A stretch of DNA of 64,000 bases from Palsa-892 sp035556215 (GCA_035556215.1 DATMFI010000014.1:67281-131280); one strand, 5' to 3'. Shown: positions 1 to 9,301, counted from the stretch's first letter. A program made the numbers and translations. Notes: a model not told the origin generated them from the letters alone.

Positions 1-35
1 AAAGCGGAATTTTCCTAAGGCTATGTTTAAGAAAA

Positions 36-974
36 ATGAATCGATTATCGCTCCGTGCACTGCAATATTTTCTGGAGGCGGCTCGTCACAAGAGCGTTTC
101 CGCCGCCGCGCGCAAACTTCATATTTCCCCCGCGTCGGTTTCGGTTGCAATTGCCGATCTCGAAACGGACCTGGATGTGCAACTTTTCGTCCGGCAACCG
201 GCAAAGGGCATGAAGCTTACACCAGCCGGCGAAGTTATTGTCGCCGAGGCACATTCGCTGCTGTCACATGCGGATGAATTTCAGCAACGAGCGGGCGCTC
301 TCGGAGATTCACTCTCGGGAGAATTAAGCATTGCCTGTTTCACCAATCTTGGTCCGGCCTATTTCTCAAATCTACTCGCGCAATTCTGTAGTCTGCATCC
401 GAGCGTCTCGATCAAAATCTATGTAGGCGACCAGCAGGAAATTCTTTCGGGTCTGCTCGGCGGACAATTCGAGCTCGCGGTTACGTTCGATCTCGATATT
501 CCAAAGAACTTTCAGTGGTTAAAGCTTGCCTCTATTCCGCCGCAGGTCGTCTTGCCCGCCAATCACGTGCTTGCAAAGGCTAAACGCATTTCACTCAAGC
601 GGCTGGCATTGGAGCCATTAATCTTGATGGATTTGCCGCACACGCGAGACTATTTCATGTCGCTATTTCATCGGTTGCATATTTCCCCAAACGTTCGCTT
701 CAGCTCGACGAACTTCGAGATGGTGCGGACGCTGGTCGGCAATGGACTCGGCTACTCGATCCTGAACCTCGTCCCTAATCTGTCCATGACCTACGACGGT
801 ACACGCGTGAAGTATGTACCGATCAGCGACGATGTCAGACCGCTTCAGGTCGGCTGTTTAAGTGTCGGCCGGGTTGCGCAGCGGCGCGTCGCGAAGGCGT
901 TCATCGATCAAGCTAAGAGCTATTTTTCGATCGCTCAAAAAATGTCGGCTGGTCCCAACAAAGTGAGAAGATAA
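36..974 (+). CDS. LysR-family transcriptional regulator
   Basis: 312 aa, the usual LysR length. An N-terminal winged helix-turn-helix lies at about residues 5-64 (SVSAAARKLHISPASVSVAI is the recognition region). A periplasmic-binding-protein-like effector domain follows from about residue 90 to 300, where GELSIACF opens the first beta strand and VGNGLGYSILNLV is the typical late conserved stretch. The ATG at 36 is preceded by purine-rich sequence and no longer N-terminus fits the family. Only 35 bases of upstream sequence are in the window, so its target (usually a divergent neighbour) is not visible. The next 500 bases hold no confident gene, so its function cannot be read from context. The family is certain; the ligand is unknown. 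Confidence 0.93.
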   Translation: MNRLSLRALQYFLEAARHKSVSAAARKLHISPASVSVAIADLETDLDVQLFVRQPAKGMKLTPAGEVIVAEAHSLLSHADEFQQRAGALGDSLSGELSIACFTNLGPAYFSNLLAQFCSLHPSVSIKIYVGDQQEILSGLLGGQFELAVTFDLDIPKNFQWLKLASIPPQVVLPANHVLAKAKRISLKRLALEPLILMDLPHTRDYFMSLFHRLHISPNVRFSSTNFEMVRTLVGNGLGYSILNLVPNLSMTYDGTRVKYVPISDDVRPLQVGCLSVGRVAQRRVAKAFIDQAKSYFSIAQKMSAGPNKVRR

Positions 975-1471
975 TTTAATACCGACAGGCTCACATCTTC
1001 ATTCTGCCTCGGCAAACGGCACGCTAATTCTGCTTCTCAACTCCGTCAATTCAGTCGCGATCGACGGTGAATAAGAAATGCCTTCGACTCCACGCGTGCG
1101 CTTGAGTTGATCTCCGCGCGCCGGGAATTCGCGTGTACTCGCTGCCTGACTGACGATAAAATTCGATCCGGTGCTTCATACAACTCACGAGCGCCGTTTG
1201 ATCATCGATGAGCGCAAGGCTGATAAACAGAAAGAGCGCACTTTGGCGCGAGGCTGTGCCACTCGCCGTCGGGTACGGCAGCAGCCCTGCGGCAGCTTCG
1301 TGCGCTGGTCGAGCATTATACGTGGCCGTAAATTCCGCCGTCCCAAGATGCGTCACAAATGCGCGGTATCGAAATACATGCCAGCGGAAACATCGGAACT
1401 ATAGCCACGGTGCATTGGACATCTTCGGATCGAGTACCCAAATTTGCGGCAGAGCATTCGGAGGAGAAAAC
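975..1471. other. Gene-poor interval between LysR and msrB
   Basis: About 500 bases with no convincing gene. Short open frames exist on both strands but lack a good ribosome-binding site and resemble no family I know. The last 15 bases carry a strong Shine-Dalgarno (GGAGGA, 1460-1465) for msrB, so the msrBA promoter probably lies in the right half of this interval. I see no clear repeat or terminator. Confidence 0.5.
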
Positions 1472-1918
1472 ATGGCGGCCTACAAGAAAACCGAAGCTGC
1501 GATCGCCAAGTTGTCGCCCGAGGAGTACCGGGTAACACAAGAGAGCGCGACTGAACGCCCCGGAACGGGCGCGCTTCTTCACAACAAGGCACCCGGCATT
1601 TATGTCGATATCGTCTCGGGTGAGCCGCTGTTTGCATCGTCCGATAAATTCGAGTCAGGCTGCGGATGGCCGAGCTTCACCAAGCCGATCGAGCCTGCGA
1701 ATGTGACCGAGCTGCGCGATACCAGCCATGGCATGATCCGGACGGAAGTTCGCTCCAAACATGGCGACAGCCATCTCGGCCACGTTTTCCCCGACGGGCC
1801 GCGCGATCGTGGCGGCTTGCGCTACTGCATCAATTCGGCTTCGCTACGCTTTGTGCCGCGCGATAAAATGATCGAGCAAGGCTACGGAGAATATCTCGAT
1901 CAAGTGGAGGACATCTGA
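1472..1918 (+). CDS. msrB: Peptide-methionine (R)-S-oxide reductase MsrB
   Basis: 148 aa. It reduces the R epimer of methionine sulfoxide in proteins, using thioredoxin. The SelR domain fills the protein. ESGCGWPSF (Cys64) and the catalytic GGLRYCINS (Cys119) are present, as is the HLGHVF motif. The two CxxC pairs that bind structural zinc in many MsrB proteins are absent, so this is a zinc-less form. The ATG at 1472 follows GGAGGA at a good distance; an open frame reaches further upstream, but that extension has no MsrB similarity. The stop overlaps the msrA start (ATGA at 1918), so the two reductases for the two sulfoxide epimers are translationally coupled. Confidence 0.95.
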   Translation: MAAYKKTEAAIAKLSPEEYRVTQESATERPGTGALLHNKAPGIYVDIVSGEPLFASSDKFESGCGWPSFTKPIEPANVTELRDTSHGMIRTEVRSKHGDSHLGHVFPDGPRDRGGLRYCINSASLRFVPRDKMIEQGYGEYLDQVEDI

Positions 1919-2430
1919 TGACGACAGAACGTGCTGTTCTCGCTGGCGGCTGCTTTTGGGGTATGCAGGATCTCATCCGTAAGCTGCCGGGGGTGGTTTC
2001 GACGCGCGTCGGGTACACCGGCGGTGATGTGCCGAACGCGACCTATCGCAATCACGGCACTCATGCCGAGGCGATCGAAATCGTCTTCGATCCTTCGCAG
2101 ACCACCTATCGCCGATTGCTCGAATTCTTTTTCCAGATTCACGATCCGACGACGCTCAATCGCCAAGGGAACGATCGCGGCACGAGCTACCGTTCGGCGA
2201 TCTATTTCACCAGCGATGAGCAAAAAACCGTTGCCCTCGATACAATTGCGGACGTTGATGCGTCGGGCTTATGGCCGGGCAAGGTCGTTACCGAAGTCGA
2301 ACCAGCCGGTGATTTCTGGGAAGCAGAGCCCGAGCACCAAGATTATCTCGAGCGTATTCCGCACGGATATACCTGTCATTTTGCCCGGCCCAACTGGGTA
2401 TTGCCGCGCAAAACGGGTGCCGCTGCGTAG
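1918..2430 (+). CDS. msrA: Peptide-methionine (S)-S-oxide reductase MsrA
   Basis: 170 aa. It reduces the S epimer of methionine sulfoxide, complementing MsrB encoded just upstream. The catalytic motif GGCFWG lies at residues 10-15 with Cys12 as nucleophile, followed by GVVSTRVGYTGG and the strictly conserved region around DPTTLNRQGNDRGTSYRSAI. The C-terminal part (HQDYLERIPHGYTCHF) carries the conserved Tyr-rich segment. Its start codon overlaps the msrB stop by 1 nt (TGATG), so both proteins come from one transcript. The pair repairs oxidised methionine in the cytoplasm because neither protein has a signal peptide. Confidence 0.96.
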   Translation: MTTERAVLAGGCFWGMQDLIRKLPGVVSTRVGYTGGDVPNATYRNHGTHAEAIEIVFDPSQTTYRRLLEFFFQIHDPTTLNRQGNDRGTSYRSAIYFTSDEQKTVALDTIADVDASGLWPGKVVTEVEPAGDFWEAEPEHQDYLERIPHGYTCHFARPNWVLPRKTGAAA

Positions 2431-2559
2431 CAAGCACGCGCTTCGCGCATCCCTCGTCCATGTCTGCAATAAGCACGGGCTAAAATCAGGGTCAGTATTT
2501 CAGGCTACGGAGATAGACATTAAAACTCGCGCAGTCTCCAGCGCTCACGTCGTGGAAAA

Positions 2560-3486
2560 TTAAAGTTTTGGCAGCTTGTCCGCCTTTCCAAGCAGAAAGG
2601 CCTTATCTCGATCGAATACATGCCTCAAAAACTGCACCACGCCTTTAATGCGCGTGAGATGGCTTTGTTCGGCGCGCACAGAAATCCACACTTCACGACT
2701 CGTCGAAATCTGTTCAGGCAAAATGCGCTGCAATTCAACGACACCCGTCCCGACGAAGGTCGGGAGCAATGCGATCCCGAGCCCGCATACCGCGGCGTTG
2801 CGTTGAGCGATGATGCTATTCGAATGGAAGCTCATTCTCGGCGCGCCGATCACATCGTCGAGCCATTTCACGGCGTTAATCGCAAGCAAATCCTCGATAT
2901 AGCCGACAAAGACATGGTTCTTTAGGTCTTCACGGCTTTTCGGTGTGCCGTGGTTACGAAGATACTCCGGCGAAGCATAAAGATGCAGGTTGAAGGTGCC
3001 GTATAACGCGCTGACTAATCCCGGCGCGTTTGGATTGAAGAAGCTCAAAAAAATATCCGCTTCCTTGCGCGAAAGATCGACGGCTTGCGCGATGCTCACG
3101 ATCTCCAGCTTAACGTTCGGCGCGAATTGCGCGAGCCCATGTACCCGACGCGCGATATAGCCGCTCGCAAGTCCCTCCATCGTTGCGACGCGCACGGTTT
3201 GCTCTACATCGCTCATCTCGCGCGTCACCGCGTCTTCGAGCGAAGTCGCATGTATGTCCATCTGCTCGATATGTTTTAGGAGATTGTGCGCCTCCTCACG
3301 GACGACAACGCCGTTCCGCTTGCGATCGAGAAGCTTCACCGAAAGTATGGATTCGAGCTTGTCGATACGGCGGCAGACGGTCGAATGATCGAGCTTCAAC
3401 CGCTTTGCCGCAGCGTGCACGCTGCCTTGACGGGCAACTTCGAGGAATACCCGCAAGTCGTCCCATTTTGCTGCATCCTTGCTCAT
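2560..3486 (-). CDS. LysR-family regulator divergent from the Sdh-like/Liv operon
   Basis: 308 aa from the ATG at 3486. The open frame reaches 3897, but those extra 137 codons overlap the divergent flavoprotein gene and resemble nothing, so the shorter start is preferred. The N-terminal HTH is at residues 8-66 (HAAAKRLKLDHSTVCRRIDKLE), and a LysR substrate-binding domain follows. Sequence such as WDDLRVFLEVARQGSVHAAA is typical of the subgroup annotated as LysR regulators acting on neighbouring catabolic genes. The gene is transcribed away from the flavoprotein gene with about 140 bases between the start codons, the classic arrangement for a LysR activator of the adjacent operon (3625-12068). 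The inducer is unknown. Confidence 0.92.
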   Translation of the reverse strand: MSKDAAKWDDLRVFLEVARQGSVHAAAKRLKLDHSTVCRRIDKLESILSVKLLDRKRNGVVVREEAHNLLKHIEQMDIHATSLEDAVTREMSDVEQTVRVATMEGLASGYIARRVHGLAQFAPNVKLEIVSIAQAVDLSRKEADIFLSFFNPNAPGLVSALYGTFNLHLYASPEYLRNHGTPKSREDLKNHVFVGYIEDLLAINAVKWLDDVIGAPRMSFHSNSIIAQRNAAVCGLGIALLPTFVGTGVVELQRILPEQISTSREVWISVRAEQSHLTRIKGVVQFLRHVFDRDKAFLLGKADKLPKL

Positions 3487-3624
3487 GGATACGGATTGTA
3501 TCCACGGATGGAACCCCAGGCAAAGACTTCGATAATTGCGCACTGCATGGTGCAAACAAAATAGGTGAGGCCGCACTGCACTCTTGTTTACGCTGGCCAT
3601 GGATTGGGAAAACTCGGCTCGGCA

Positions 3625-5340
3625 ATGCGTGTGGTTACAACCGATGTAGCGGTGATTGGCGGCGGCGCGGCCGGCTGCTACGCGGCGCTTTGTCTGCGTA
3701 AAAAAGGCATCAAGCCGCTCATTATCTGCAAGGGGTTGGTGGGCAAAAGCGGGGCATCGCTTTTCGCCGGCAATCTCGTCCTTTCCGGACGCCTTCTCGG
3801 CAATACCGAGGAGCAGGCCAGAAACACCGCCGAATTCCTCATCAAATATCACAACCAGTTTCTGATCGACCAGGAATGGGCCAAGCGTTGCGGGCAATGG
3901 ATCGAGAAGAATTATTATCGTGAGCTAGAGGAAGCCGGTCTCTATTTTCGCCGTGACGACGAAGGCAATGTCGTGACGAGCCCAGGAAAAATCCGCAGCA
4001 TCGCAGCGAACGTGCAAGGGAATTCCGGCGTGCCGTTCATGGACCTGCGCCGCAAGCAAGTCCTGAAGGCGGGCATCGAAAGACTCGAAGAAACGACAGC
4101 AACTGCGCTCCTCACCGACGAAGATGGAAAAGTGAGCGGTGTGTTCTGTCTCGACATCATGAGCGGGGAATATGTTGTCGTGCGCGCGAAGGCGGTGATC
4201 ATGGCGACCGGCTATTCCGACCGCTTGCATACCCGCTCGACCGGCACGCGCGAAATGTCGGCGGACGGGATTGCACTCGCGTGGCGCGCGGGCGCGACGC
4301 TCATCAACATGGAAATGCAATGGTGGCATACGAACGACGCCGCCTATCCGCCCTCCTGGCAACGCATTCAGATTTATCCGAACCCCATGCTTGGCTCGGA
4401 GAAGTCCGCACGCATGGTGAATGCAGAGGGCGAAGAATTCTTCAATCAGCAGGAAGACGATCCCCTCGCCTTCGGTCCTTACACCGTGCAGCTCAAGGCG
4501 CTTGCGAAGCAGGTGCGCGCCGGCAAGGCCAGTTACGAAGGCGGCTATTACGCGGGATTCGATCATTGCGATCCGCAGGAGGTCGAAAACTACACGACCT
4601 ATGCAAAGCCGTTCCGCCAGCTTGGCCTGAATTTTCCGAATGACATGCTGGAGACGGCTGTTACCTCGCACTACCGGCAGGGCGGTATCGACGTTGATAT
4701 CGAGACGATGCGCTCTTCGGTCCCCGGATTGTACGTCGCGGGCGGCGTTGGGGGGCATAGCAACGGACTGATCGCGCTCGCGACCTATGACGGGTTCTCA
4801 GTTGCCGAAAGTGTCGCAAACGATCTCGGTGCGCTCGCTTCGAAAGACATCCCGCAGCAATACATCGACCAGGAGGCGCGGCGCCTTACGCTTCTTCGCG
4901 AGTCCCATGGCAGCGGCCTCTCGCCCATTCAGGTGAAAGAAAAGATCCGGAAAATGATGTGGGAAAAGGCTGGCGTCGAGAAAAACGCGAACGGCCTCCA
5001 ATCCGCACTCGATGACATTCAAGAAATTCGCGACCACACACTCCCCGCAATTCGTATCGCGAACAACCAAAAACCCGTCAACTATGAATGGATCGACGCA
5101 ATCGATGCGGTGAACATGCTCGATGCGTGCGAGCTGATCGTGCAGTCTTCGCTTGAACGCAAGGAAAGCCGTGGGCCGTTCTTCCGGCAGGATTATCCGC
5201 TCACGGATAATAATGAGTGGCTCTGCGCGAACGTGCTGCAGAAATCCGGCAACGGCATCCGTTTTTCCCGGCGGCCTTATGCACTGCCGAACTTCCAGCC
5301 CGGCTTCGCGGTCAAAGATAATTTCGAGGTGCCGTGGTGA
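3625..5340 (+). CDS. FAD-dependent succinate dehydrogenase/fumarate reductase-like flavoprotein
   Basis: 571 aa from the ATG at 3625, immediately before the dinucleotide-binding motif VIGGGAAG (residues 10-17); upstream codons in frame add no conserved sequence. The FAD-binding fold, the VRAKAVIMATGYS segment, and the second FAD motif GLYVAGGVGGHSNGL are clear, as is the helical C-terminal domain of the SdhA/FrdA/AprA superfamily. The dicarboxylate-site signatures of true SdhA/FrdA are altered: the HPTG region reads WWHTNDAAYPP and the RGEGG arginine loop reads EKSARMVNAEGEEF, while SHYRQGGI corresponds to the THYTMGGI loop. The substrate may therefore not be succinate or fumarate. It starts a co-oriented operon with an Fe-S subunit, an HdrB-like subunit and an ABC importer. 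The covalent-flavin His was not identified. Confidence 0.85.
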   Translation: MRVVTTDVAVIGGGAAGCYAALCLRKKGIKPLIICKGLVGKSGASLFAGNLVLSGRLLGNTEEQARNTAEFLIKYHNQFLIDQEWAKRCGQWIEKNYYRELEEAGLYFRRDDEGNVVTSPGKIRSIAANVQGNSGVPFMDLRRKQVLKAGIERLEETTATALLTDEDGKVSGVFCLDIMSGEYVVVRAKAVIMATGYSDRLHTRSTGTREMSADGIALAWRAGATLINMEMQWWHTNDAAYPPSWQRIQIYPNPMLGSEKSARMVNAEGEEFFNQQEDDPLAFGPYTVQLKALAKQVRAGKASYEGGYYAGFDHCDPQEVENYTTYAKPFRQLGLNFPNDMLETAVTSHYRQGGIDVDIETMRSSVPGLYVAGGVGGHSNGLIALATYDGFSVAESVANDLGALASKDIPQQYIDQEARRLTLLRESHGSGLSPIQVKEKIRKMMWEKAGVEKNANGLQSALDDIQEIRDHTLPAIRIANNQKPVNYEWIDAIDAVNMLDACELIVQSSLERKESRGPFFRQDYPLTDNNEWLCANVLQKSGNGIRFSRRPYALPNFQPGFAVKDNFEVPW

Positions 5341-6338
5341 GCATCGCGCTCGATCCCATGAGCTTCGCTCGCCATCTTGGCCAAGGCGAGAACCGCGACA
5401 CGCTGAAAGAGCGGAACGAACGCCTTTCGCACGGAGAAACAATTGCCGTTAAAATCCGGCGCGGCGGAAGCTTCCAGCAGTTCCAGGTTCCCTATGAGCC
5501 GCGAATGCGCGTGCTCGACGCGCTGAACTGGATTTCGGAAAACAAAGCGCCTGATCTCGCCTATCGATGGATCTGCGGCTCGAAAATGTGCGGCACCTGC
5601 GCGGTACGCATGAACGGGCGCGAAGTGCTCGCGTGCTGGGAAGCGGTCGAGCCGGAAATGACCATCGAGCCGCTGCGCAATCTGCCGGTATTGCGTGATC
5701 TCGTCGTCAATCGCGCGCCTTTCGAACGCAAGGTCGAGAGCTTCGAGCCATGGATTGAGCGGCGCGAAAGCTATTCCGAATTTCCGGAGCCGCTCACGCA
5801 CAAAGAAATGAAAAATGCATCGAAGGCGCTCGATTGCATCGGCTGCATGTGCTGCTACTCCGCCTGCCCGGTGATCGGGCTCGGCGATGTCACCGATTTC
5901 GCGGGGCCCGCGCCGCTGGTGCAGCTCGGCCAGACCGCGCTCGACCCGCGCAACGATCCGGAAAAATTGAAGCGCTCGCTAGCGCTCACCGGCATTTTTA
6001 ACTGTGTCTCTTGCTACAAATGCGAAGAAGTCTGCCCCGCACATATCCCGATCGTTAGCCGCATCATCGAGCCGTTGAAGGCCAAGACCGCGCGATTGCT
6101 TCCACACATGGCGAAACATTCGCTCGCATTGCGCGCCGTCGTCGCCAAGCGTGGACGCGTCGATCCGACGGCGCTACTTCTCAGCGTTCAAGGGCTTCGC
6201 GTCTTCGCGAAAATTCCACGCGCGATCCGGCTGCTTCTGCGCGGCAAGATCAATCCGGTCAAAACCTTCTTCAAGACGAAAACCGCCGCCTATCCGGCAG
6301 CGCACCGAATTCTGGGCAAGGAGACCGATAGCCGATGA
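5337..6338 (+). CDS. SdhB-like iron-sulfur subunit with one 2Fe-2S and two four-cysteine clusters
   Basis: 333 aa from a GTG that overlaps the flavoprotein stop (GTGA at 5337); a GTG one codon earlier is equally possible. The N-terminal plant-type ferredoxin domain has CGSKMCGTC plus a fourth Cys (about residues 80, 85, 88, 100), binding [2Fe-2S]. The C-terminal domain has two CxxCxxCxxxCP sets (about residues 167-177 and 223-233). Classical SdhB holds [4Fe-4S] and [3Fe-4S]; here the last set has four cysteines, as in SdhB/TfrB proteins that work with an HdrB-like partner. It should pass electrons between the flavoprotein and the CCG-type subunit downstream. No membrane segment is evident. 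Confidence 0.88.
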   Translation: MSIALDPMSFARHLGQGENRDTLKERNERLSHGETIAVKIRRGGSFQQFQVPYEPRMRVLDALNWISENKAPDLAYRWICGSKMCGTCAVRMNGREVLACWEAVEPEMTIEPLRNLPVLRDLVVNRAPFERKVESFEPWIERRESYSEFPEPLTHKEMKNASKALDCIGCMCCYSACPVIGLGDVTDFAGPAPLVQLGQTALDPRNDPEKLKRSLALTGIFNCVSCYKCEEVCPAHIPIVSRIIEPLKAKTARLLPHMAKHSLALRAVVAKRGRVDPTALLLSVQGLRVFAKIPRAIRLLLRGKINPVKTFFKTKTAAYPAAHRILGKETDSR

Positions 6339-7234
6339 AATTTGCCTACTACCCTGGCTGCTCGGCCCGAAGCACTTGCGCCGAATTGAACGAGGCGACG
6401 CATCTTGTTGCGAAAAAACTCGGGCTTGAGCTCACGCAGCTCGAATCCGCGACCTGCACCGGTGCACGCGAGCTGCGCGCGATCGACCCGGCCGGATTTT
6501 ATGCGCTGAATATCCGCATCCTTGCGCTTGCCGAGCGCGAAGGCTTGCCGCTCATGACGATCTGCAACACCTGCACGCTGAACGTGCTGGACGCACATGC
6601 CGCATTCGTGGACGATCCTGCTATCGCGAAATCCGTGAATGAGCGACTCGCACCCGAAGGCCTGCATTACAGCGGACGTACGAAGATCAGCCATTTTCTT
6701 TGGGTGTTGTACGAGGATCTTGGCGAAGAGCGGCTTCGTGAGCTTGTCGTGAATCCGCTCTCCGGCCTGACAGTCGCCGCTTTCTATGGCTGCCATATCA
6801 CCCGGCCGCCGCTCCGATACGGTTTCGTCGACTCCCGGAACAACATCGCGCTTGAACGGCTCGCGAAAATTCTTGGCTGTGAACCAATCGATTATTCAGG
6901 CCGCACCGAATGCTGCGGTTTCCACACTGCGGCGCATGATGAAAAGGTAGCGATCAAGCTCACGGGCCAGCACATCGCCTCCGCGAAAACCGGCGGCGCG
7001 AAGGCGATGGTGACACCCTGCCCGCTTTGCCATACCGTGCTCGACGGCTTTCAACGCGAGATGGAAAGCGACATGTCGAAAAAACTCGACATGCCGATTC
7101 TGCATCTTCCGCAACTCGTCGGCTTGGCGCTCGGCCTGTCGCCCGAAGCGCTCAATATCGACCGCCATATGGTTCCCGCGCCTGTGCTCGCGAATTACGC
7201 GGCACATGACGCCGATTTGACCGGCAAGCCATGA
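6335..7234 (+). CDS. HdrB-like (SdhE-type) cysteine-rich CCG-domain subunit
   Basis: 299 aa, start overlapping the preceding stop (ATGA at 6335). It resembles subunit B of heterodisulfide reductase and the SdhE subunit of non-classical succinate dehydrogenases. The second cysteine-rich domain is intact: Cys153 (YGCHITRPPLR), CCG at 193-195, and PCPLCH (Cys229, Cys232). The first domain keeps Cys9 and the CNTC pair (77, 80), but the usual CC dipeptide reads ATCTGA (Cys41), so its non-cubane cluster may be changed or lost. No transmembrane helix is seen; the family can be peripherally membrane-bound. Together with the two genes upstream it predicts a three-subunit redox enzyme (ABE type) that could exchange electrons with a thiol or quinone. 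The substrate is unknown. Confidence 0.85.
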   Translation: MKFAYYPGCSARSTCAELNEATHLVAKKLGLELTQLESATCTGARELRAIDPAGFYALNIRILALAEREGLPLMTICNTCTLNVLDAHAAFVDDPAIAKSVNERLAPEGLHYSGRTKISHFLWVLYEDLGEERLRELVVNPLSGLTVAAFYGCHITRPPLRYGFVDSRNNIALERLAKILGCEPIDYSGRTECCGFHTAAHDEKVAIKLTGQHIASAKTGGAKAMVTPCPLCHTVLDGFQREMESDMSKKLDMPILHLPQLVGLALGLSPEALNIDRHMVPAPVLANYAAHDADLTGKP

Positions 7235-7430
7235 GAAATCACGACGCAGCAACGCCCAATGCGGTTTTAGGCGGCGTATTTCCGCCTCATGATTTTTACG
7301 CACCGCGTGGTGGTGTTCTGCAAATTACAAAATGCTCATCTTCGGAGTGCGGCAATCTTCCGATTTTCTATTGCGCACTCGAAATAACAATTGGACACTA
7401 TCAAGGGGTCTTTTCAGGGGGATGCGTGTC

Positions 7431-8291
7431 ATGATGGATACGCTTCTGTTGCTTGCGTTAAACGGACTGATCTGGGGTTTGATTATCGCCCTGATCGCGC
7501 TCGGCCTCTCGATCATTTTCGGCTTGCTCGACATCATCAACGTCGCGCATGGCGACTTCTTCATGGTCGGCACGGTGCTGACTTGGTACATTCTGCAAGA
7601 GACCGGCATGTTCTGGCCGGCGTTCATTCTCGTGCCAGTGATCGGGTTCATTCTTGGCGCCCTCATTCAGAACGCGGTAATTCAGCCGATCCGCAACGCG
7701 GCAGCGCTTTCGATCGTCGCGACTTTTGGCCTTTCGCTCATCTTGCAAGAAGCCGTGCGCATGACCTTCGGCGCAACACCACGCCGCATTCTCGCGCCGA
7801 TTCAAGGAACGGTGAAACTCTTCGGCATCGACTACGACATTTATCGCATCTTTGCCGCGGCACTTTCGATCGCAGCGCTCATCGCCTTCTTTCTCTTCTT
7901 GCAGCACACCAAAATCGGGACGTGGATGCGCGCTGTCCGGCACGACCGCGAAACGGCGACCGCGATGGGTATTCCGGCGCAACGCGTCTTTGTTCTGACT
8001 TTCGGGATCGGCTTTGCGCTTGCTGCTTTTGGCGGCGTCGTTGCAGCACCCATCACCACCGTCGATTTCCGCGGCGGCGTTGACCTGCTGCCGTTCTGCT
8101 TCATGGCCGTCATCATCGGCGGCCTCGGCAATCTGCCGGGCACGGCGGCCGCTGCGATTTTGCTCGCGGTCTTCGAGGGCGTGGTCCAGAGTTTCGCCGA
8201 TCCCACGGTCGCGCGCATTTCGTCACTTGTGCTGATGAGCGCGGTGTTGATGTTCCGCCCGCAGGGCCTGTTCAAGGGATTGGCGAAATGA
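7431..8291 (+). CDS. Branched-chain amino-acid-type ABC transporter permease (LivH-like)
   Basis: 286 aa from the ATG at 7431, which follows AGGGGG by about ten bases; an ATG at 7422 is too close to that Shine-Dalgarno. It is a polytopic inner-membrane protein with about eight helices. Family landmarks include LGLSIIFGLLDIINVAHGDFFMVG near the N-terminus, the EAA-like loop MRAVRHDRETATAMGI, and the C-terminal VIIGGLGNLPGTAAAAILLAVFEG. Its stop overlaps the next permease start (ATGA). The 200 bases upstream hold no gene. It belongs to the operon begun by the Sdh-like enzyme, suggesting that the importer delivers the substrate of that enzyme (inference). Confidence 0.9.
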   Translation: MMDTLLLLALNGLIWGLIIALIALGLSIIFGLLDIINVAHGDFFMVGTVLTWYILQETGMFWPAFILVPVIGFILGALIQNAVIQPIRNAAALSIVATFGLSLILQEAVRMTFGATPRRILAPIQGTVKLFGIDYDIYRIFAAALSIAALIAFFLFLQHTKIGTWMRAVRHDRETATAMGIPAQRVFVLTFGIGFALAAFGGVVAAPITTVDFRGGVDLLPFCFMAVIIGGLGNLPGTAAAAILLAVFEGVVQSFADPTVARISSLVLMSAVLMFRPQGLFKGLAK

Positions 8292-9301
8292 CCCGCACTA
8301 CCGTCGAACGTCTTCTGCTGGCCGTCTTTGCGGCGCTCCTGATTTCAGTGCCGTGGACTGTGCCGATGATCGCAAGCAAATTCTGGGTCAGTGTCATCAC
8401 GGAAATCTTGATCTGGTCAATTTTCGCAGCCAGCGTGAACCTGCTTTTCGGCTATGTCGGATTGCTCTCGTTCGGCCAAGCGCTCTTTTTCGGCTTCGGC
8501 ATGTACGGTGTCGGAATCGGCATCGATCAATTGCATCTTTCTTTCTGGCCCGCTTTCGCGTTCGGCGTCAGCGCCGCAATGGCAATGGCGCTCGTCACCG
8601 GAATCTTCGCGGTTCGGCTCACCTGGCACTATTTCGCGATCATCACGATCGTATTTTCGCTGATTTTTTACTTCCTCGCGGTGAGGATGAAGCCGCTTAC
8701 GGGCGGCGACGACGGGATCAATTTCTCGCTGCCCCCGGTCTTTTCCTTTGGGGGCGTGCGCTACAGCCTTACGGATCAGACCTTCCAGTATTTCTTTATT
8801 CTCACGGTCTTCGCGCTCTGCTTTTATTTGATGTATCTTGTCACGCGCTCTTCGCTTGGCCGCGCGTTCCTTGCAATCCGTGACAACGATCTTCGTGCAT
8901 CGCTAATCGGGCTCAATGTCTATGTGCTTCGCCTCACATCCTTCGTGATGGCGGGGTTTCTCGCGGGCGTTTCAGGTGCGCTGTTCGCCTTCTTCGGCCG
9001 TTACGCATCAGCGACTTATATGTTTTACCACGTCTCTGGCGACGGCGTGGTGTGGGCGATCGTGGGCGGCGCGGGCACCTTGTTTGGCCCGGTCGTCGGG
9101 ACCACGCTCTTTATTATTATTCGGGAAGTCGTCTCGACACATTGGGAGCATCATCCACTGATTGTCGGCGTGATGGCGATCCTCGTCGTCATGCTCGCGC
9201 CGAAAGGTCTCGTCGGTCTTTGGCAGGACGGGCTTTCACGTTTCGAAGAACGGAGAAAAACGGTTGCGTCCGGCACGAGCGAACTGCGGAGCAAGCCATG
9301 A
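8288..9301 (+). CDS. Branched-chain amino-acid-type ABC transporter permease (LivM-like)
   Basis: 337 aa, eight or more transmembrane helices. LivM hallmarks are the N-terminal SVNLLFGYVGLLSFGQALFFG region, the extended segment MKPLTGGDDGIN, the cytoplasmic loop LGRAFLAIRDNDLRASLIGLN, and the C-terminal VGGAGTLFGPVVGTTLF. It forms the heterodimeric pore with the upstream LivH-like protein. It overlaps both neighbours by four bases (8288 and 9298), so the transporter genes are translationally coupled. The substrate is not predictable from permease sequence alone; members of this family carry amino acids, urea, amides, and aromatic or dicarboxylic acids. Confidence 0.92.
   Translation: MTRTTVERLLLAVFAALLISVPWTVPMIASKFWVSVITEILIWSIFAASVNLLFGYVGLLSFGQALFFGFGMYGVGIGIDQLHLSFWPAFAFGVSAAMAMALVTGIFAVRLTWHYFAIITIVFSLIFYFLAVRMKPLTGGDDGINFSLPPVFSFGGVRYSLTDQTFQYFFILTVFALCFYLMYLVTRSSLGRAFLAIRDNDLRASLIGLNVYVLRLTSFVMAGFLAGVSGALFAFFGRYASATYMFYHVSGDGVVWAIVGGAGTLFGPVVGTTLFIIIREVVSTHWEHHPLIVGVMAILVVMLAPKGLVGLWQDGLSRFEERRKTVASGTSELRSKP

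Noticed and set aside
1051..1356. A 101-aa open frame on the minus strand in the gap before msrB
   Set aside because: No ribosome-binding site or recognisable family.
3487..3897. Longer N-terminus for the LysR gene
   Set aside because: The additional 137 codons overlap the flavoprotein gene and carry no LysR similarity; the HTH starts at the chosen Met.
7269..7297. Hairpin AGGCGG/CCGCCT followed by TTTTT after the HdrB-like gene
   Set aside because: Short stem and five bases between stem and T-run; the importer genes downstream fit the same operon, so a terminator claim is weak.
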